Shown here: piece after piece, positions 24,481-32,835 of the stretch
Position numbering within the stretch: position 1 is the first letter of the stretch
Layout: each line of letters opens with the position of its first letter
Source: RPQK01 sp041946865
GTDB taxonomy: Bacteria > Acidobacteriota > UBA6911 > RPQK01
DNA length: 34,821 bases
Reading direction: 5' to 3'
NCBI GenBank assembly: GCA_041946865.1
Contig: JBHGBF010000025.1
Location: 1 to 34,821 of the forward strand
Notes under the pieces: generated by a model
Seen by the model: only the letters and a program-made list of their open reading frames with translations
Database searches by the model: none
Told to the model about the DNA's origin: nothing
Translations under genes and position numbers: made by a program

Positions 24481-27400
24481 TCAAAAGCTGATTCGCAGTG
24501 CGCCCTGCTGCACGCGGCCGCCGCGGGCGCTGTTGACCTGGCCAAAGGTCGTGGGCTGCACCTCGCCGGTCGACGGATTGAATCTGATGGTATTGTCCAC
24601 GCCGTCGAAGCTGGGGTGATTGAAGGCGTTGTACATCTCCCACCGGAATTGCATCTTCACCCGTTCGGTGATCTGAAGGTTCTTGAAGAAGCTGAGCTCC
24701 CAGTTGTTGATGCCTGGGCCCCGATAGGCGTAACGGCGCACGGCCGCGCCACTGCCGACCTCTCCCTTCGCCGGCATACGAAAAACGTCGGTGTTGAAGA
24801 AGCGGTTCATGGTCCTTTCGCCCTTCGGCAGCGGCACCTTGCCGGTCAGGACAAGGCTGTTGCCGTCTCCACCGCCGGTCAGGTCCACCGACGTGGTCGT
24901 GCTGAAACCGATCGATTGAGGAGTGCCGCTGACAAACGCACAGATTCCTGAGACTTGCCAGTCGTCGAGCACCCAGCGGGACAGCGGGTTGCTCCAGACA
25001 CGGCTCACTTTCGGCACGTCCCAGAGCCACTGGCCGGTCAGCTGATGCGTCCGGTCATATCCGGCCGGGGCGTAACTCCAGAATCTCCGGTCGAGGTATT
25101 GAGGCACGCCGGAGTCGTAGCTGTCGCCGCCGTAATTCATGGCCTTCGACCATGTCCATGCCACGTTGTACTGCAACCCTGCACGGAAGTTACGCCGTAC
25201 CTGGGTTTGCAGGGAGTGATAGCTGGATTCACCGGAGAACTCGAGGTAAGGCAGGTTCTCGTACCCGACGTAGGGGCGCAGGAAGGTGTCCGGCAAAGCC
25301 TTGTTGTTGGTCTTGTCCAGGGCCCAGGGCTCGAAGCGCACCCCGTAAGGAAGGGTGTTGATCTGCCGGGTTTGCCCCAGATAGTTGCCCACGTTGCCGC
25401 TGTAAGCGATGTCCACCACGGTGTCGAACCCGATGCTCCGCTGGATTCCAAAGCTCATCTGGTAAACCACCGGCATCTTGGCGTTCGGCTCGATCACGCG
25501 GTTGAAACTCGAGGGAGAGAGCAACCCGCTCGAGTTCAGGAAGGTACGCGTGTTTCCAAAGTACTGCACCGGCCTGGCCTGGGTGGGCGGGTTGAACGAC
25601 ATGTCACCCATCTGGCCGGACCGCGGGCGGGCATTGTAATGGACGCCAAAGCCGGCGCGGATTGCCGTCTTGCCGTCACCGAAGGGGTCGAAGGCAAACC
25701 CCAGGCGGGGAGCGTACAAAAGACCGTTGCTTTCCACGAACCCCCGCGGTAACCCGGCCGTGCCGGCCGGGACTGAACCCACGTAAGGATCACCGCTGCC
25801 CGGCACGAACTTGCCGATATAGTCGGCCGGGTAGAACAACCCCGTAAGCGGATCCTGGGCCATTCGCTTCTTGTTGGCCGGATTGATGGCCGGAACGTAG
25901 AGCAAGGCCATCTTCGACGGATCGTAGAGCTCAGGATAGAAGTTGCCGCCGACGTCGTACTTGAGGTACTGCGGGATGTCGTAAGTGAACCGGATTCCGT
26001 AGTCGAGCGTGAATCGGCTCGTCAGCTTCCAGTTGTCCTGGACGTACCACTCGGCCACCTTGTTAATCGGCTGATAGTGAACCCGCCGTGTTACCTCTGT
26101 GTAAGTGTTGAAATTACCCAGCAGGGCGTTCGCGAAGGCATGGCCGGTATCGTTCGGGTTGTTGGTGTTGCGCGAAAAATTGAAAGTCCCGGCAAAATCG
26201 CTGCCGTGATGACGTTGGAGGTACTCCGCATACTCCAGGTAAACACCCGCTTTCAGGGTGTGCCGGCTGAAGACTTTGGAGATCCCGTCGGAAATACTGA
26301 ACGCATTCACGTAGTTCTCCATCGGGAAACGCCCGTCGTACCCTGTGCTGATAACGCTCGAGTAAGGCAGGCCACCGAAACTGATGGCCGGGACCACGTT
26401 GAGCGGATTGTTCTCCGGGTAGATCTGCCCGATCGTGTAGCCCACGGTCTCTTTCTTCAGCTTGGACAGCTCACTGTCCGAAATGATCTGCACTTCGGTC
26501 CAGCGCGACATTCCCAGGGCCAGCTCGTTCACGAGGGTGGGGCTGAACAGATAAGTCACATTGAAACCGACGTTCGGGTTGGTCGTGTCGTACGCCTGGC
26601 TGACACCCCAGTTGTTGCGGTTGACCGTGGAGTTGTATCCCCGGTTCCCCTTCGTCATGTCCATGCCGCGAAAGTACATGCGCAGCTTGTCGGTCGGGTT
26701 GTAATCGATCCGAAGCACTTCCTGGTTGGCAGGCTGATCCAGGCTGTCGATCAGTTGAAGGTTGGTTTTTCCGTCGATCGAGGTGTAATTCGCGGCCGGG
26801 AACATTTTCAGGATATTCTGCATGCTGGGATCTATCCGGGACGCTGGAATCTTGTCGTTTGGAAAGGCTTTGCCGGTCAAGGGATCCTTGACCGCGATCT
26901 TCTTGGGAGTGGCCGTCGAGCCGAGCGGAAGAGGCTCAAAGGACTGTGAAAAGTCCCCCTCCCGCTCCAAAGCCGACGGCACCCAGTAAGTCCTTCTCGA
27001 AGGGGCAGTGTTCGGCTGCACTTCCATGGAGAAGAAAAAGAACAGCTTGTCTTTGTTCGGGTTGAAGCTCCCGAACGAGATCGGACCGCCGATGTTTCCT
27101 CCCATGGTGTTGTAGCGGTAACGCCCTTTTTCCGCCCCGGCCCGGTTTTCGTCCCAGCTTTTCGCGTTGAACATCTCGTGGCGCTTGTACCAGTAAGCTG
27201 TGCCGTGGTAATCCTGGGTGCCGCTCTTGGTGACGACATTGACAATGGCGCCGGCGTTTTTCCCGTACTCTGCCTGGTAGTTTCCCATCAGAACCTTGAC
27301 TTCGGCAATGGAATCGAGGTTCATCATGTTCTCCGTGGTCCCGAGCCCACGATTGTTGGCCACGACCCCGTCGACGGACATCGACACGTAATCGCTCTTG

Positions 27401-27963
27401 ATACCGCTGATGATGGGAGCGCCCGAGGTTCCGAGGGAACCGGCGCCGCCGCCGCCGTCATAAGTCACACCCGGGAGCGTTTTCAGCATCTGCATGTAGT
27501 CGCGTCCCCGGGCCGAAAGCATGCTCATCTGGCGGTCGTCCAGGAGCGCTGAACGCTCCTGACTGGTGGCTTGAATGGGGGTCGCCTCGGCCAGAACCGT
27601 GACCAGCTCCGTCTGCTCACCGACCTGCACGCTCAAATCGCCGGCCCACAGGCGTTCGGAGGCGGTCAGGACCAGGCCCTGCTTCTCGAGTGTCTTAAAG
27701 CCCGGCATTTCGACCGTGATGGAGTATTTCCCCGGTTGGACGGTCGGGAATACGAAGTTTCCGGTTTCGTCCGAGGCGGTCTTGAGTTTCACGCTGGTCT
27801 CGGTGTTGACCAGGAGGACTTCCGCCCCCGGCACGACTCCGCCCTGCTGGTCGAGCACGCGCCCGCTGATCATCCCGGTCGAGGTCTGCGCGACAGGGTA
27901 AAGGCCGCACAAGAGCGTGATACCGAAAAGGACGATCAGACTTCTAACGCTCCAACCCTGCAT
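24481..27963 (-). CDS. TonB-dependent receptor C, Oar-like, carboxypeptidase-regulatory-like N-terminus
   Basis: Outer-membrane receptor of 1160 residues, start set by AAGGAGG five bases before the ATG. Signal peptide at residues 1-26 (LLCGLYPVAQ). Residues about 30-115 are the carboxypeptidase-regulatory-like domain (ISGRVLDQQGGVVPGAEVLL, DETGNFVFPTVQPGKYSITV). The plug region differs from receptor B: MSMLSARGRDYMQMLKTLPGV in place of LPLNGRNF, then GNYQAEYGKNAGAIVNVVTKSG. The barrel ends VQQGALRISF. It is the first gene of the long minus-strand run and is preceded by a palindrome that looks like a LacI-family operator. Divergence of the plug from receptor B argues for a different ligand rather than recent duplication. 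Confidence 0.94.
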   Translation of the reverse strand: MQGWSVRSLIVLFGITLLCGLYPVAQTSTGMISGRVLDQQGGVVPGAEVLLVNTETSVKLKTASDETGNFVFPTVQPGKYSITVEMPGFKTLEKQGLVLTASERLWAGDLSVQVGEQTELVTVLAEATPIQATSQERSALLDDRQMSMLSARGRDYMQMLKTLPGVTYDGGGGAGSLGTSGAPIISGIKSDYVSMSVDGVVANNRGLGTTENMMNLDSIAEVKVLMGNYQAEYGKNAGAIVNVVTKSGTQDYHGTAYWYKRHEMFNAKSWDENRAGAEKGRYRYNTMGGNIGGPISFGSFNPNKDKLFFFFSMEVQPNTAPSRRTYWVPSALEREGDFSQSFEPLPLGSTATPKKIAVKDPLTGKAFPNDKIPASRIDPSMQNILKMFPAANYTSIDGKTNLQLIDSLDQPANQEVLRIDYNPTDKLRMYFRGMDMTKGNRGYNSTVNRNNWGVSQAYDTTNPNVGFNVTYLFSPTLVNELALGMSRWTEVQIISDSELSKLKKETVGYTIGQIYPENNPLNVVPAISFGGLPYSSVISTGYDGRFPMENYVNAFSISDGISKVFSRHTLKAGVYLEYAEYLQRHHGSDFAGTFNFSRNTNNPNDTGHAFANALLGNFNTYTEVTRRVHYQPINKVAEWYVQDNWKLTSRFTLDYGIRFTYDIPQYLKYDVGGNFYPELYDPSKMALLYVPAINPANKKRMAQDPLTGLFYPADYIGKFVPGSGDPYVGSVPAGTAGLPRGFVESNGLLYAPRLGFAFDPFGDGKTAIRAGFGVHYNARPRSGQMGDMSFNPPTQARPVQYFGNTRTFLNSSGLLSPSSFNRVIEPNAKMPVVYQMSFGIQRSIGFDTVVDIAYSGNVGNYLGQTRQINTLPYGVRFEPWALDKTNNKALPDTFLRPYVGYENLPYLEFSGESSYHSLQTQVRRNFRAGLQYNVAWTWSKAMNYGGDSYDSGVPQYLDRRFWSYAPAGYDRTHQLTGQWLWDVPKVSRVWSNPLSRWVLDDWQVSGICAFVSGTPQSIGFSTTTSVDLTGGGDGNSLVLTGKVPLPKGERTMNRFFNTDVFRMPAKGEVGSGAAVRRYAYRGPGINNWELSFFKNLQITERVKMQFRWEMYNAFNHPSFDGVDNTIRFNPSTGEVQPTTFGQVNSARGGRVQQGALRISF

Positions 27964-28051
27964 AACTGCCTCCTTCGCTTTCGACAGAGCCTGGGATGCC
28001 TGTCACCTCGCTGCGTCGTCACATCGCTCTCGCTGCTCTTGTCGGTTTTTC

Positions 28052-28070
28052 CGTTAACGCTAACGTAACG
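28052..28070. promoter_or_regulatory. Candidate LacI-type operator upstream of receptor C
   Basis: CGTTA-ACGC-TAACG (28052-28065) is an inverted repeat with the central CG typical of LacI/GalR-family operators, followed immediately by one more TAACG (28066-28070). It lies 89 bp upstream of the receptor C ATG and about 190 bp from the divergent regulator. No LacI-family gene is inside the window, so a regulator elsewhere would be needed. Confidence 0.4.
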
Positions 28071-28140
28071 AGCCCACAGAAACAGCAAGTTATGATCGAT
28101 GTATGGGGCCGAGATTCTTCCTCTGCTTCTCACCGGACAA

Positions 28141-28198
28141 GAGATTCACGGAGATTCACGGAGAAAAACGCTATCGCTCTCGGCCAGTTACCTCCGTG
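28141..28198. repeat. Tandem and inverted CACGGAG repeat
   Basis: GAGATTCACG occurs twice in tandem at 28141-28160 and is followed by GAGAAAAACGC. CTCCGTG at 28192-28198 is the inverse of the left-hand CACGGAG. Together they make a short stem-loop-capable element in the leader side of the divergent spacer. Similar CACGGAG-type repeats are known from intergenic DNA of planctomycetes and acidobacteria (general recollection). Confidence 0.55.
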
Positions 28199-28219
28199 TT
28201 TCACGTCGCGAAAATCCCC

Positions 28220-28246
28220 TTGCGATCTGGGTTCCGGTGGTATACT
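28220..28246 (+). promoter_or_regulatory. Candidate promoter for a nearly leaderless regulator mRNA
   Basis: TATACT at 28241-28246 is a good -10 with TTGCGA 15 bases upstream (28220-28225). The predicted start near 28253 is only about 3 nt before the ATG at 28256, and no Shine-Dalgarno sequence is present, which fits leaderless initiation. Confidence 0.45.
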
Positions 28247-28255
28247 CGGACAGTA

Positions 28256-29548
28256 ATGGGTCATTCGCCTAAGGCATCCGTGGTAGGGATAGCGGAGTCG
28301 AGTCGGGCCCACCGCGCTCTCGTCGAACGGGTTGTCGCCGGTTCCGTGCTCAGGAATTCACCGCGCCTGCAGGAGCTTCTCCGCTATCTTTGCGAATGCG
28401 CCATCCAAGCTCCCGAAGCCCCCATCAAGGAGCAGCAGATCGGTATCGCCGTCTTCGGCCGCAGCCCCGGCTACGACACCAATCAGGACACTATCGTTCG
28501 CGTCGGCGTCTCCAAGCTCAGGAAACAGTTACAGCAGCATTTCCTTTCCGAAGGCTTGCATGAGCCGGTCATCATTGACATACCCAAGGGCTCCTATACA
28601 CCTCATTTCCAGGCACGGGAAGACGTTTACGATGAGCCGCTTCCTCACGTCAACGCCACTTCCTGGCGCACCGCTGCCTTCGTGTTGTCCGGCCTGTTGG
28701 CTGTGTCCCTTCTCGCCTCCGGCTGGCTCGCCTGGAGAGCCTTTCGCGCCACCGACCCGGTGACTGCCCCTCCCACTGCTTCCACGCCTTACCGAGATCA
28801 TCTCTGGAAACAATGGCTGGCAAATAGCCGCCAGACATTCGTGGTCATGTCGGACGCCAACGTGCTTTTCTTCAGCAACCTGATGGGCCGGCCGGTCTCC
28901 CTCTCCGAATACCGGGCTCAGGAGTATCCGTTTACGCTGTTCGATAGCTTTATCAAGGAGCCTGAGCTCCGGCCGTTGCTTACACGGTTCATGCGGACTT
29001 ATCTGACGACCACTCAAGATGGTATCGTGGCGGCGCAAGTCGCCGAGATCGCCAGCCGCCTGGGCATGCCCGCCACTGTCGTTCATGCCCGCGACCTGCG
29101 CCTTCAGCCCCAGATCAGCGACAACCTCGTGTTGCTCGGTCACCGCAAGGGGAACCCCTGGGTCGAGGTCTTTGAAGACCGCATGAACTTCGTTTTCGGC
29201 TGGAATCCGGACAAGAGCAGGGGCCTGCTCGTGAATCGCAAACCTCAGCCGGGCGAAAAAGAGACCTATCCCTCCGAGGAAGGAGGCCGAACCTACGGCA
29301 CCGTTTTCTATGCGCCCAGACCCGCCGGAGAAGGAACAGTGCTGATCCTGGCGGGCAGCGACATGACCGGTGTGGAGGTCGGAGCGCGCTTCCTCGCCGA
29401 CGAGGGATCTTGCCGCAAGCTGCACGAGGCCCTCGGCCTGAGCTCGACACAGACCATTCCGCCCTTCGAGCTCCTGCTTCTCGCCCGCCGCGTAGTCAAC
29501 GTCCCCTTCGAGCCCGAGCTGCTTGCCTGGCGCATACTGAACAAGTAA
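28256..29548 (+). CDS. Membrane-tethered winged-helix regulator
   Basis: 430 residues from the ATG at 28256; an upstream ATG at 28103 is in frame but would translate repeat DNA and has no ribosome site. Residues about 15-118 are a DNA-binding-type winged-helix domain of the kind found fused to signalling modules in acidobacteria: LQELLRYLCECAI, KEQQIGIAVFGRSPGYDTNQDTIVRVGVSKLRKQL split over residues 58-92, then IIDIPKGSYTPHF (wing). Residues about 140-162 are one transmembrane helix. The C-terminal 265 residues would be extracytoplasmic; they have no recognised domain but contain FVVMSDANVLFFSNLMGRPVS and VVLLGHRKGNPWVEVFED-like segments. The topology is CadC-like. It is divergent from receptor C, which makes the receptor/GH run its most likely target (inference). 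Confidence 0.78.
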   Translation: MGHSPKASVVGIAESSRAHRALVERVVAGSVLRNSPRLQELLRYLCECAIQAPEAPIKEQQIGIAVFGRSPGYDTNQDTIVRVGVSKLRKQLQQHFLSEGLHEPVIIDIPKGSYTPHFQAREDVYDEPLPHVNATSWRTAAFVLSGLLAVSLLASGWLAWRAFRATDPVTAPPTASTPYRDHLWKQWLANSRQTFVVMSDANVLFFSNLMGRPVSLSEYRAQEYPFTLFDSFIKEPELRPLLTRFMRTYLTTTQDGIVAAQVAEIASRLGMPATVVHARDLRLQPQISDNLVLLGHRKGNPWVEVFEDRMNFVFGWNPDKSRGLLVNRKPQPGEKETYPSEEGGRTYGTVFYAPRPAGEGTVLILAGSDMTGVEVGARFLADEGSCRKLHEALGLSSTQTIPPFELLLLARRVVNVPFEPELLAWRILNK

Positions 29549-29644
29549 GCGATCTCCCGTCAGAAAACGTGAGAGTCTTCGCGCAGGTGAAGTTGAAGGG
29601 ACCGACACCGCGCTCGGGCCATCCCGCTGCGGGCTCGGCGCAAA

Positions 29645-29679
29645 CAAAAAAGCCCTGGCAAGCGGCCTTGCCAGGGCTG
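29645..29679 (-). terminator. Rho-independent terminator of the RRM gene
   Basis: On the minus strand AGCCCTGGCAAG, a four-base loop GCCG, then CTTGCCAGGGCT, running into TTTTTTGTTTG. The 12-bp stem is perfect. It begins 19 bases after the RRM stop codon and is the clearest intrinsic terminator in the window. It may also end the convergent regulator transcript, though without a U-run on that side. Confidence 0.92.
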
Positions 29680-29697
29680 AAATCCGCGCCGGGTGTT

Positions 29698-30003
29698 TTA
29701 CCAGCGCTTCTTGTATCCGCCGCGTCCGTTGCCGGAGCTCGGGCGCCTGCCCTCTTCGCGAGGACGCGCCAGATTGACGGTCAGACTCCTGCCGTCAACT
29801 TCCTTGCCGTTGAACTGGTTAATGGCCTCTTGCGCTTCCGCGTCAGATGCCATCTCAACGAACCCGAAGCCGCGCGACCGGCCGGTATCCCGATCGGTGA
29901 CGATGCTGGCCGATTCAACGGTGCCGGCTGTCACGAAAAGTTGTTCCAGGTCTCCGCTTGAAGTCTGGAATGACAGATTGCCTACATACAGTTTAGTTGA
30001 CAT
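29698..30003 (-). CDS. Small RRM RNA-binding protein
   Basis: 101-residue single-RRM protein, cytoplasmic, of the type found in cyanobacteria and many environmental bacteria, where relatives are often cold-induced. RNP2 is LYVGNL at residues 5-10 and RNP1 is RGFGFVEM at 44-51, with the aromatic residues needed for base stacking. The rest of the fold (AEAQEAINQFNGKEVDGRSL, TVNLARP) is intact. The tail is short and Arg/Gly/Lys-rich (GRGGYKKRW). AAAGGAACC precedes the ATG. It is a single-gene unit with a strong intrinsic terminator. RNA targets are unknown. Confidence 0.96.
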   Translation of the reverse strand: MSTKLYVGNLSFQTSSGDLEQLFVTAGTVESASIVTDRDTGRSRGFGFVEMASDAEAQEAINQFNGKEVDGRSLTVNLARPREEGRRPSSGNGRGGYKKRW

Positions 30004-30438
30004 TGTTTGGTTCCTTTACCTTAACGAAGCTGATTAGAAGAAACTTACGGAATTCGTGGCAGCGAAAGTGTTCCTAATGCTCTTGCGAGCCGCTTCAAAT
30101 TGTTCTTACTTCTCTTCAACTATCCCTACCCCTCGCTGCCAGGCTCCAAGGTGAGGACCGATCAACAATGATCCGAAGAGAGCAGTCACAACATAAGACT
30201 ACACTATTCGCCAGGAAGTTGCAGATACCACCAGAAAAAATCGTCCGTCATCTGATCTGTGCTCTGACACGCTTGTCGGCCTCACACCCGAGCGGCCGAT
30301 AGCCAGCCGAACCAATCAGTCCCCCGAAATCGAACAGCGTCCTCCCTTCAAACCAGACCGGGAACGGCGCTGGTCTTAGGTTCTTGACCCTCCTGCGCGC
30401 TAAAGACTAGATTGAGCCGGATCCTCAGGAGAGTGCGC
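30004..30438. other. 435-bp divergent spacer, RRM gene / oxidoreductase operon
   Basis: No gene is supported. Base composition is more AT-rich than the flanking genes over roughly 30040-30260. A promoter for the oxidoreductase run is listed separately. I see no convincing -10/-35 pair for the RRM gene; its leader could be as long as 150 nt or more. No obvious palindrome or tandem repeat is present. Confidence 0.5.
30385..30414 (+). promoter_or_regulatory. Candidate promoter of the oxidoreductase operon
   Basis: TTGACC at 30385-30390, then 18 bases, then TAGATT at 30409-30414. The predicted start near 30421 leaves a short leader that contains the TCAGGAGAG ribosome site of the first gene. Confidence 0.4.
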
Positions 30439-31668
30439 ATGGAAACGACACGCAGGAAGTTCCTGGCGAGCGCTGCTTTCTTCCCCGCCGCCAGATTCGG
30501 GACGTCACCTTTTTCCGCCGCCTGGTCCGGCGCGCACAAACTCCGCGCCTGCATTATCGGTGCGACCGGCCAGGGCGACTACGGACATAACCTGCACATG
30601 GTGCTGGGCCTGCGACCTGATGTCGAAGTCGTCGGGCTGGCCGACCCGAACGAAACAGGACGCCGTTCGCATGCGGTTGAGGCTCGCGCGGCCCGGACCT
30701 ACGCCGACTATCGGGAGATGCTGGCCAGAGAAAAGCCCGACCTGGTCGTGATTGCACCTCGCCACACGACCCACCACCGCGAGTACTTGCTGGCCGCAGC
30801 AGAAGTCGGGGCTCACGGCCTGATCGAGAAGCCGATCGCCCACACGCTGTCCGACGCCGACGAGATGCTGAAGGCCACCACCGCTAAAAAACTGAAATGG
30901 GCAATCGCTTACAACTTCAGGGCGATGCCCGTCGTTCAGCACACCCGCGGGCTGATCGTCAAGGAGGGCTTGATTGGGCAGATCCTCGAGGTTCGAGGCC
31001 GGGGTAAGGAAGACCGTCGCGCCGGCGGGGAGGACATGCTCGTGCTCGGCTGCCACGTTGTCGACCTCATGCGTTTCTTCGTCGGCGACCCGGCCTGGTG
31101 CGAGGCCGACATCACGGTCGGAGGCCGGCCGGCAGGCCAGGCGGATATCCACGAAGCGACAGAGTCTCTCGGCCCGGTGGTCGGAGATCGTATCCAGGCT
31201 ACTTATGCCTTCAAAGACGGAATCAAGGGTTATTTCGCCTCGACTGCCAGCGCCGACGGCAACGGCGGGCGCTGGGGGCTTGACATCTTCGGTTCCCGGG
31301 GGATGGTCACGATCCGTCCTGATGCGCGTCCCATGATCGGCCTGCTCCGGGACCCCTCGTGGGCTCCCTTCGCCCGCAATCAGAAATGGGAAGCGGTGCC
31401 AGGCGCCCCGGCTGAGACAGAAAGCAGCAACCCGCGGGCTGCCCGCTATGCGCCGGTTGTGGATGATCTGGTGCTCGCCATCCAAGAAGACCGGGAACCG
31501 CAGGTCAGCCTCAGGGACGGCCTTGTCTCGCTCGAGATGCTGCAAGCTGTTTATGAGTCGCATGTCCGCCAGGCGCGCGTGCCGTTCCCCCTCGAGAACC
31601 GCGCGCACCCGCTCGACCGGTCACCGGCAGTCGGCGACTATTTACAGCGCCATGCTGCCCGAAGATAA
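30439..31668 (+). CDS. Tat-exported Gfo/Idh/MocA family oxidoreductase
   Basis: NAD(P)-dependent sugar/inositol-type dehydrogenase family, 409 residues. The start METTRRKFLAS follows TCAGGAGAG; an in-frame ATG nine codons upstream is less likely. The RRKFLAS motif and following hydrophobic stretch are a twin-arginine signal, so the folded enzyme with cofactor should act in the periplasm. Residues 36-46 (RACIIGATGQG) start the Rossmann fold; VVGLADPN ends strand two. LIEKPIAHT (EKP at 130-132) is the family catalytic motif, and GCHVVDLMRFFVGDP supplies the usual His. The C-terminal beta-sheet domain follows (about 155-330). The substrate is not determinable. Its stop lies 17 bases before the start of the aldo/keto reductase gene, so the two are co-transcribed. 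Confidence 0.93.
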   Translation: METTRRKFLASAAFFPAARFGTSPFSAAWSGAHKLRACIIGATGQGDYGHNLHMVLGLRPDVEVVGLADPNETGRRSHAVEARAARTYADYREMLAREKPDLVVIAPRHTTHHREYLLAAAEVGAHGLIEKPIAHTLSDADEMLKATTAKKLKWAIAYNFRAMPVVQHTRGLIVKEGLIGQILEVRGRGKEDRRAGGEDMLVLGCHVVDLMRFFVGDPAWCEADITVGGRPAGQADIHEATESLGPVVGDRIQATYAFKDGIKGYFASTASADGNGGRWGLDIFGSRGMVTIRPDARPMIGLLRDPSWAPFARNQKWEAVPGAPAETESSNPRAARYAPVVDDLVLAIQEDREPQVSLRDGLVSLEMLQAVYESHVRQARVPFPLENRAHPLDRSPAVGDYLQRHAARR

Positions 31669-31685
31669 TGCAGCGCGGAGGGAGT

Positions 31686-32795
31686 ATGACGACATCCAGT
31701 TCCTTGAATCGTCGCACGTTTCTCGGCGCCGGACTGGCATCCACGACGGCTGCTCTCACTGCCCTTGGCACGGCGCCTGACAAAATCCTCAACTACCAGC
31801 CGGGGATGCGCTACCGCAGGCTGGGAAAGACCGACCTTTACCTCTCGGTCCTCAGCCTGGGCGGCCTGGTTCTTGAAGAGTCTGTTCACCACTACGCGAT
31901 CGACCGCGGAGTGAACATGGTCCATGTGGCCGAGGACTATTTGGGCGGGCAGGCGATCATCAGGCTCGGCAACGTCTTAAAAACCCGGCGGAAGCAGGTC
32001 TATGTCGCCCTGAAGGGGAATTTCGGCGATCTCGACCGGGCGCTGAAGGTCTTGAATACAGACTATGTCGATTTCGTGATGTTCGATCGCCACTCGGCTG
32101 CTGAAGCGGCGGATCCTCGGATACCGGAGACGTTCGCGAAGTACAAGCAGCAGGGTAAGGTGCGGTTCGCGGGCCTGACCTGCCATGACGACGTCAAAGA
32201 GGCGACGGCTGCCGGAATCGCGAGCGGTTTCTACTCGCTGTTGATGCCGGCGCTGAACCAACCGCAGCTGGAAGCCCTGGATCTCGAACTACGCCAGGCG
32301 AGCGAAAAGGGCATCGGCGTCATGGCGATGAAGACAATGCGCGGTCTGAGGGAGCGGCCTCTTCAACTCGCGTTCTTCAAGAAGTTGCTGGCCAATCCCG
32401 CAGTCACCACCGTCCTCAAGGGAATCGGGTCCTTCGACCTCTTCGATGCCTACCTTCAGGCGGCACAAGAGAGCCTGACGGCCGAGGAGGACCGGCGGCT
32501 GTACCACCACGCCCAGGTCAACCGGCGGACCACCTGCATGATGTGCGGCCAGTGCGAGGCGGCTTGCCCGTACGGGGTCGAGGTATCCACGGTGCTCCGT
32601 TGCGCGGATTACTACTGGGAGCAGCTCGGAGATCGGGAGACAGCCGTCGGGACGTACGCGATGGTGCCGGTCGCAAAGCGGGGCGACAGCAGGTGCCAGC
32701 TCTGCGCCAAATGCGAGGAAACCTGCCCGAACCGGATCCCGATCGTCGACAAGTTGCAGCAGGCCCGCTCCACGCTTTCACGTCTCGCCTGCTAA
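31686..32795 (+). CDS. Tat-exported aldo/keto reductase with two C-terminal 4Fe-4S motifs
   Basis: 369 residues. GGAGGGAG precedes the ATG at 31686; an alternative ATG at 31668 overlaps the upstream stop but lacks a ribosome site. NRRTFLGAG is a twin-arginine signal. Residues about 42-265 are the aldo/keto reductase barrel (MRYRRLGKTDLYLSVLSLGG). The catalytic tetrad is altered: the Asp of the usual DTAxxY is His80 (HVAEDY), Tyr85 and Lys110 (VALKG) are kept, and the usual catalytic His is Asp134 (VDFVMFD), with His136 nearby. The C-terminus has two ferredoxin motifs: C284, C287, C290, C294 and C337, C340, C343, C347, each CxxCxxCxxxCP. This suggests periplasmic electron transfer rather than simple NADPH carbonyl reduction. 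It is co-transcribed with the Gfo/Idh/MocA gene. Confidence 0.92.
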   Translation: MTTSSSLNRRTFLGAGLASTTAALTALGTAPDKILNYQPGMRYRRLGKTDLYLSVLSLGGLVLEESVHHYAIDRGVNMVHVAEDYLGGQAIIRLGNVLKTRRKQVYVALKGNFGDLDRALKVLNTDYVDFVMFDRHSAAEAADPRIPETFAKYKQQGKVRFAGLTCHDDVKEATAAGIASGFYSLLMPALNQPQLEALDLELRQASEKGIGVMAMKTMRGLRERPLQLAFFKKLLANPAVTTVLKGIGSFDLFDAYLQAAQESLTAEEDRRLYHHAQVNRRTTCMMCGQCEAACPYGVEVSTVLRCADYYWEQLGDRETAVGTYAMVPVAKRGDSRCQLCAKCEETCPNRIPIVDKLQQARSTLSRLAC

Positions 32796-32835
32796 TTACA
32801 GTGGGGACTGCACAGATGCGGCAAGGAATCGAGGA

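Noticed and set aside
15332..27963. Canonical SusC/SusD polysaccharide utilisation locus
   Set aside because: No SusD-like lipoprotein is encoded, and the receptors are Oar-like rather than SusC-type.
28103..28255. Upstream start of the membrane regulator
   Set aside because: The extra 51 codons translate repeat DNA, lack a ribosome site and precede a good -10 that lies just before the ATG at 28256.
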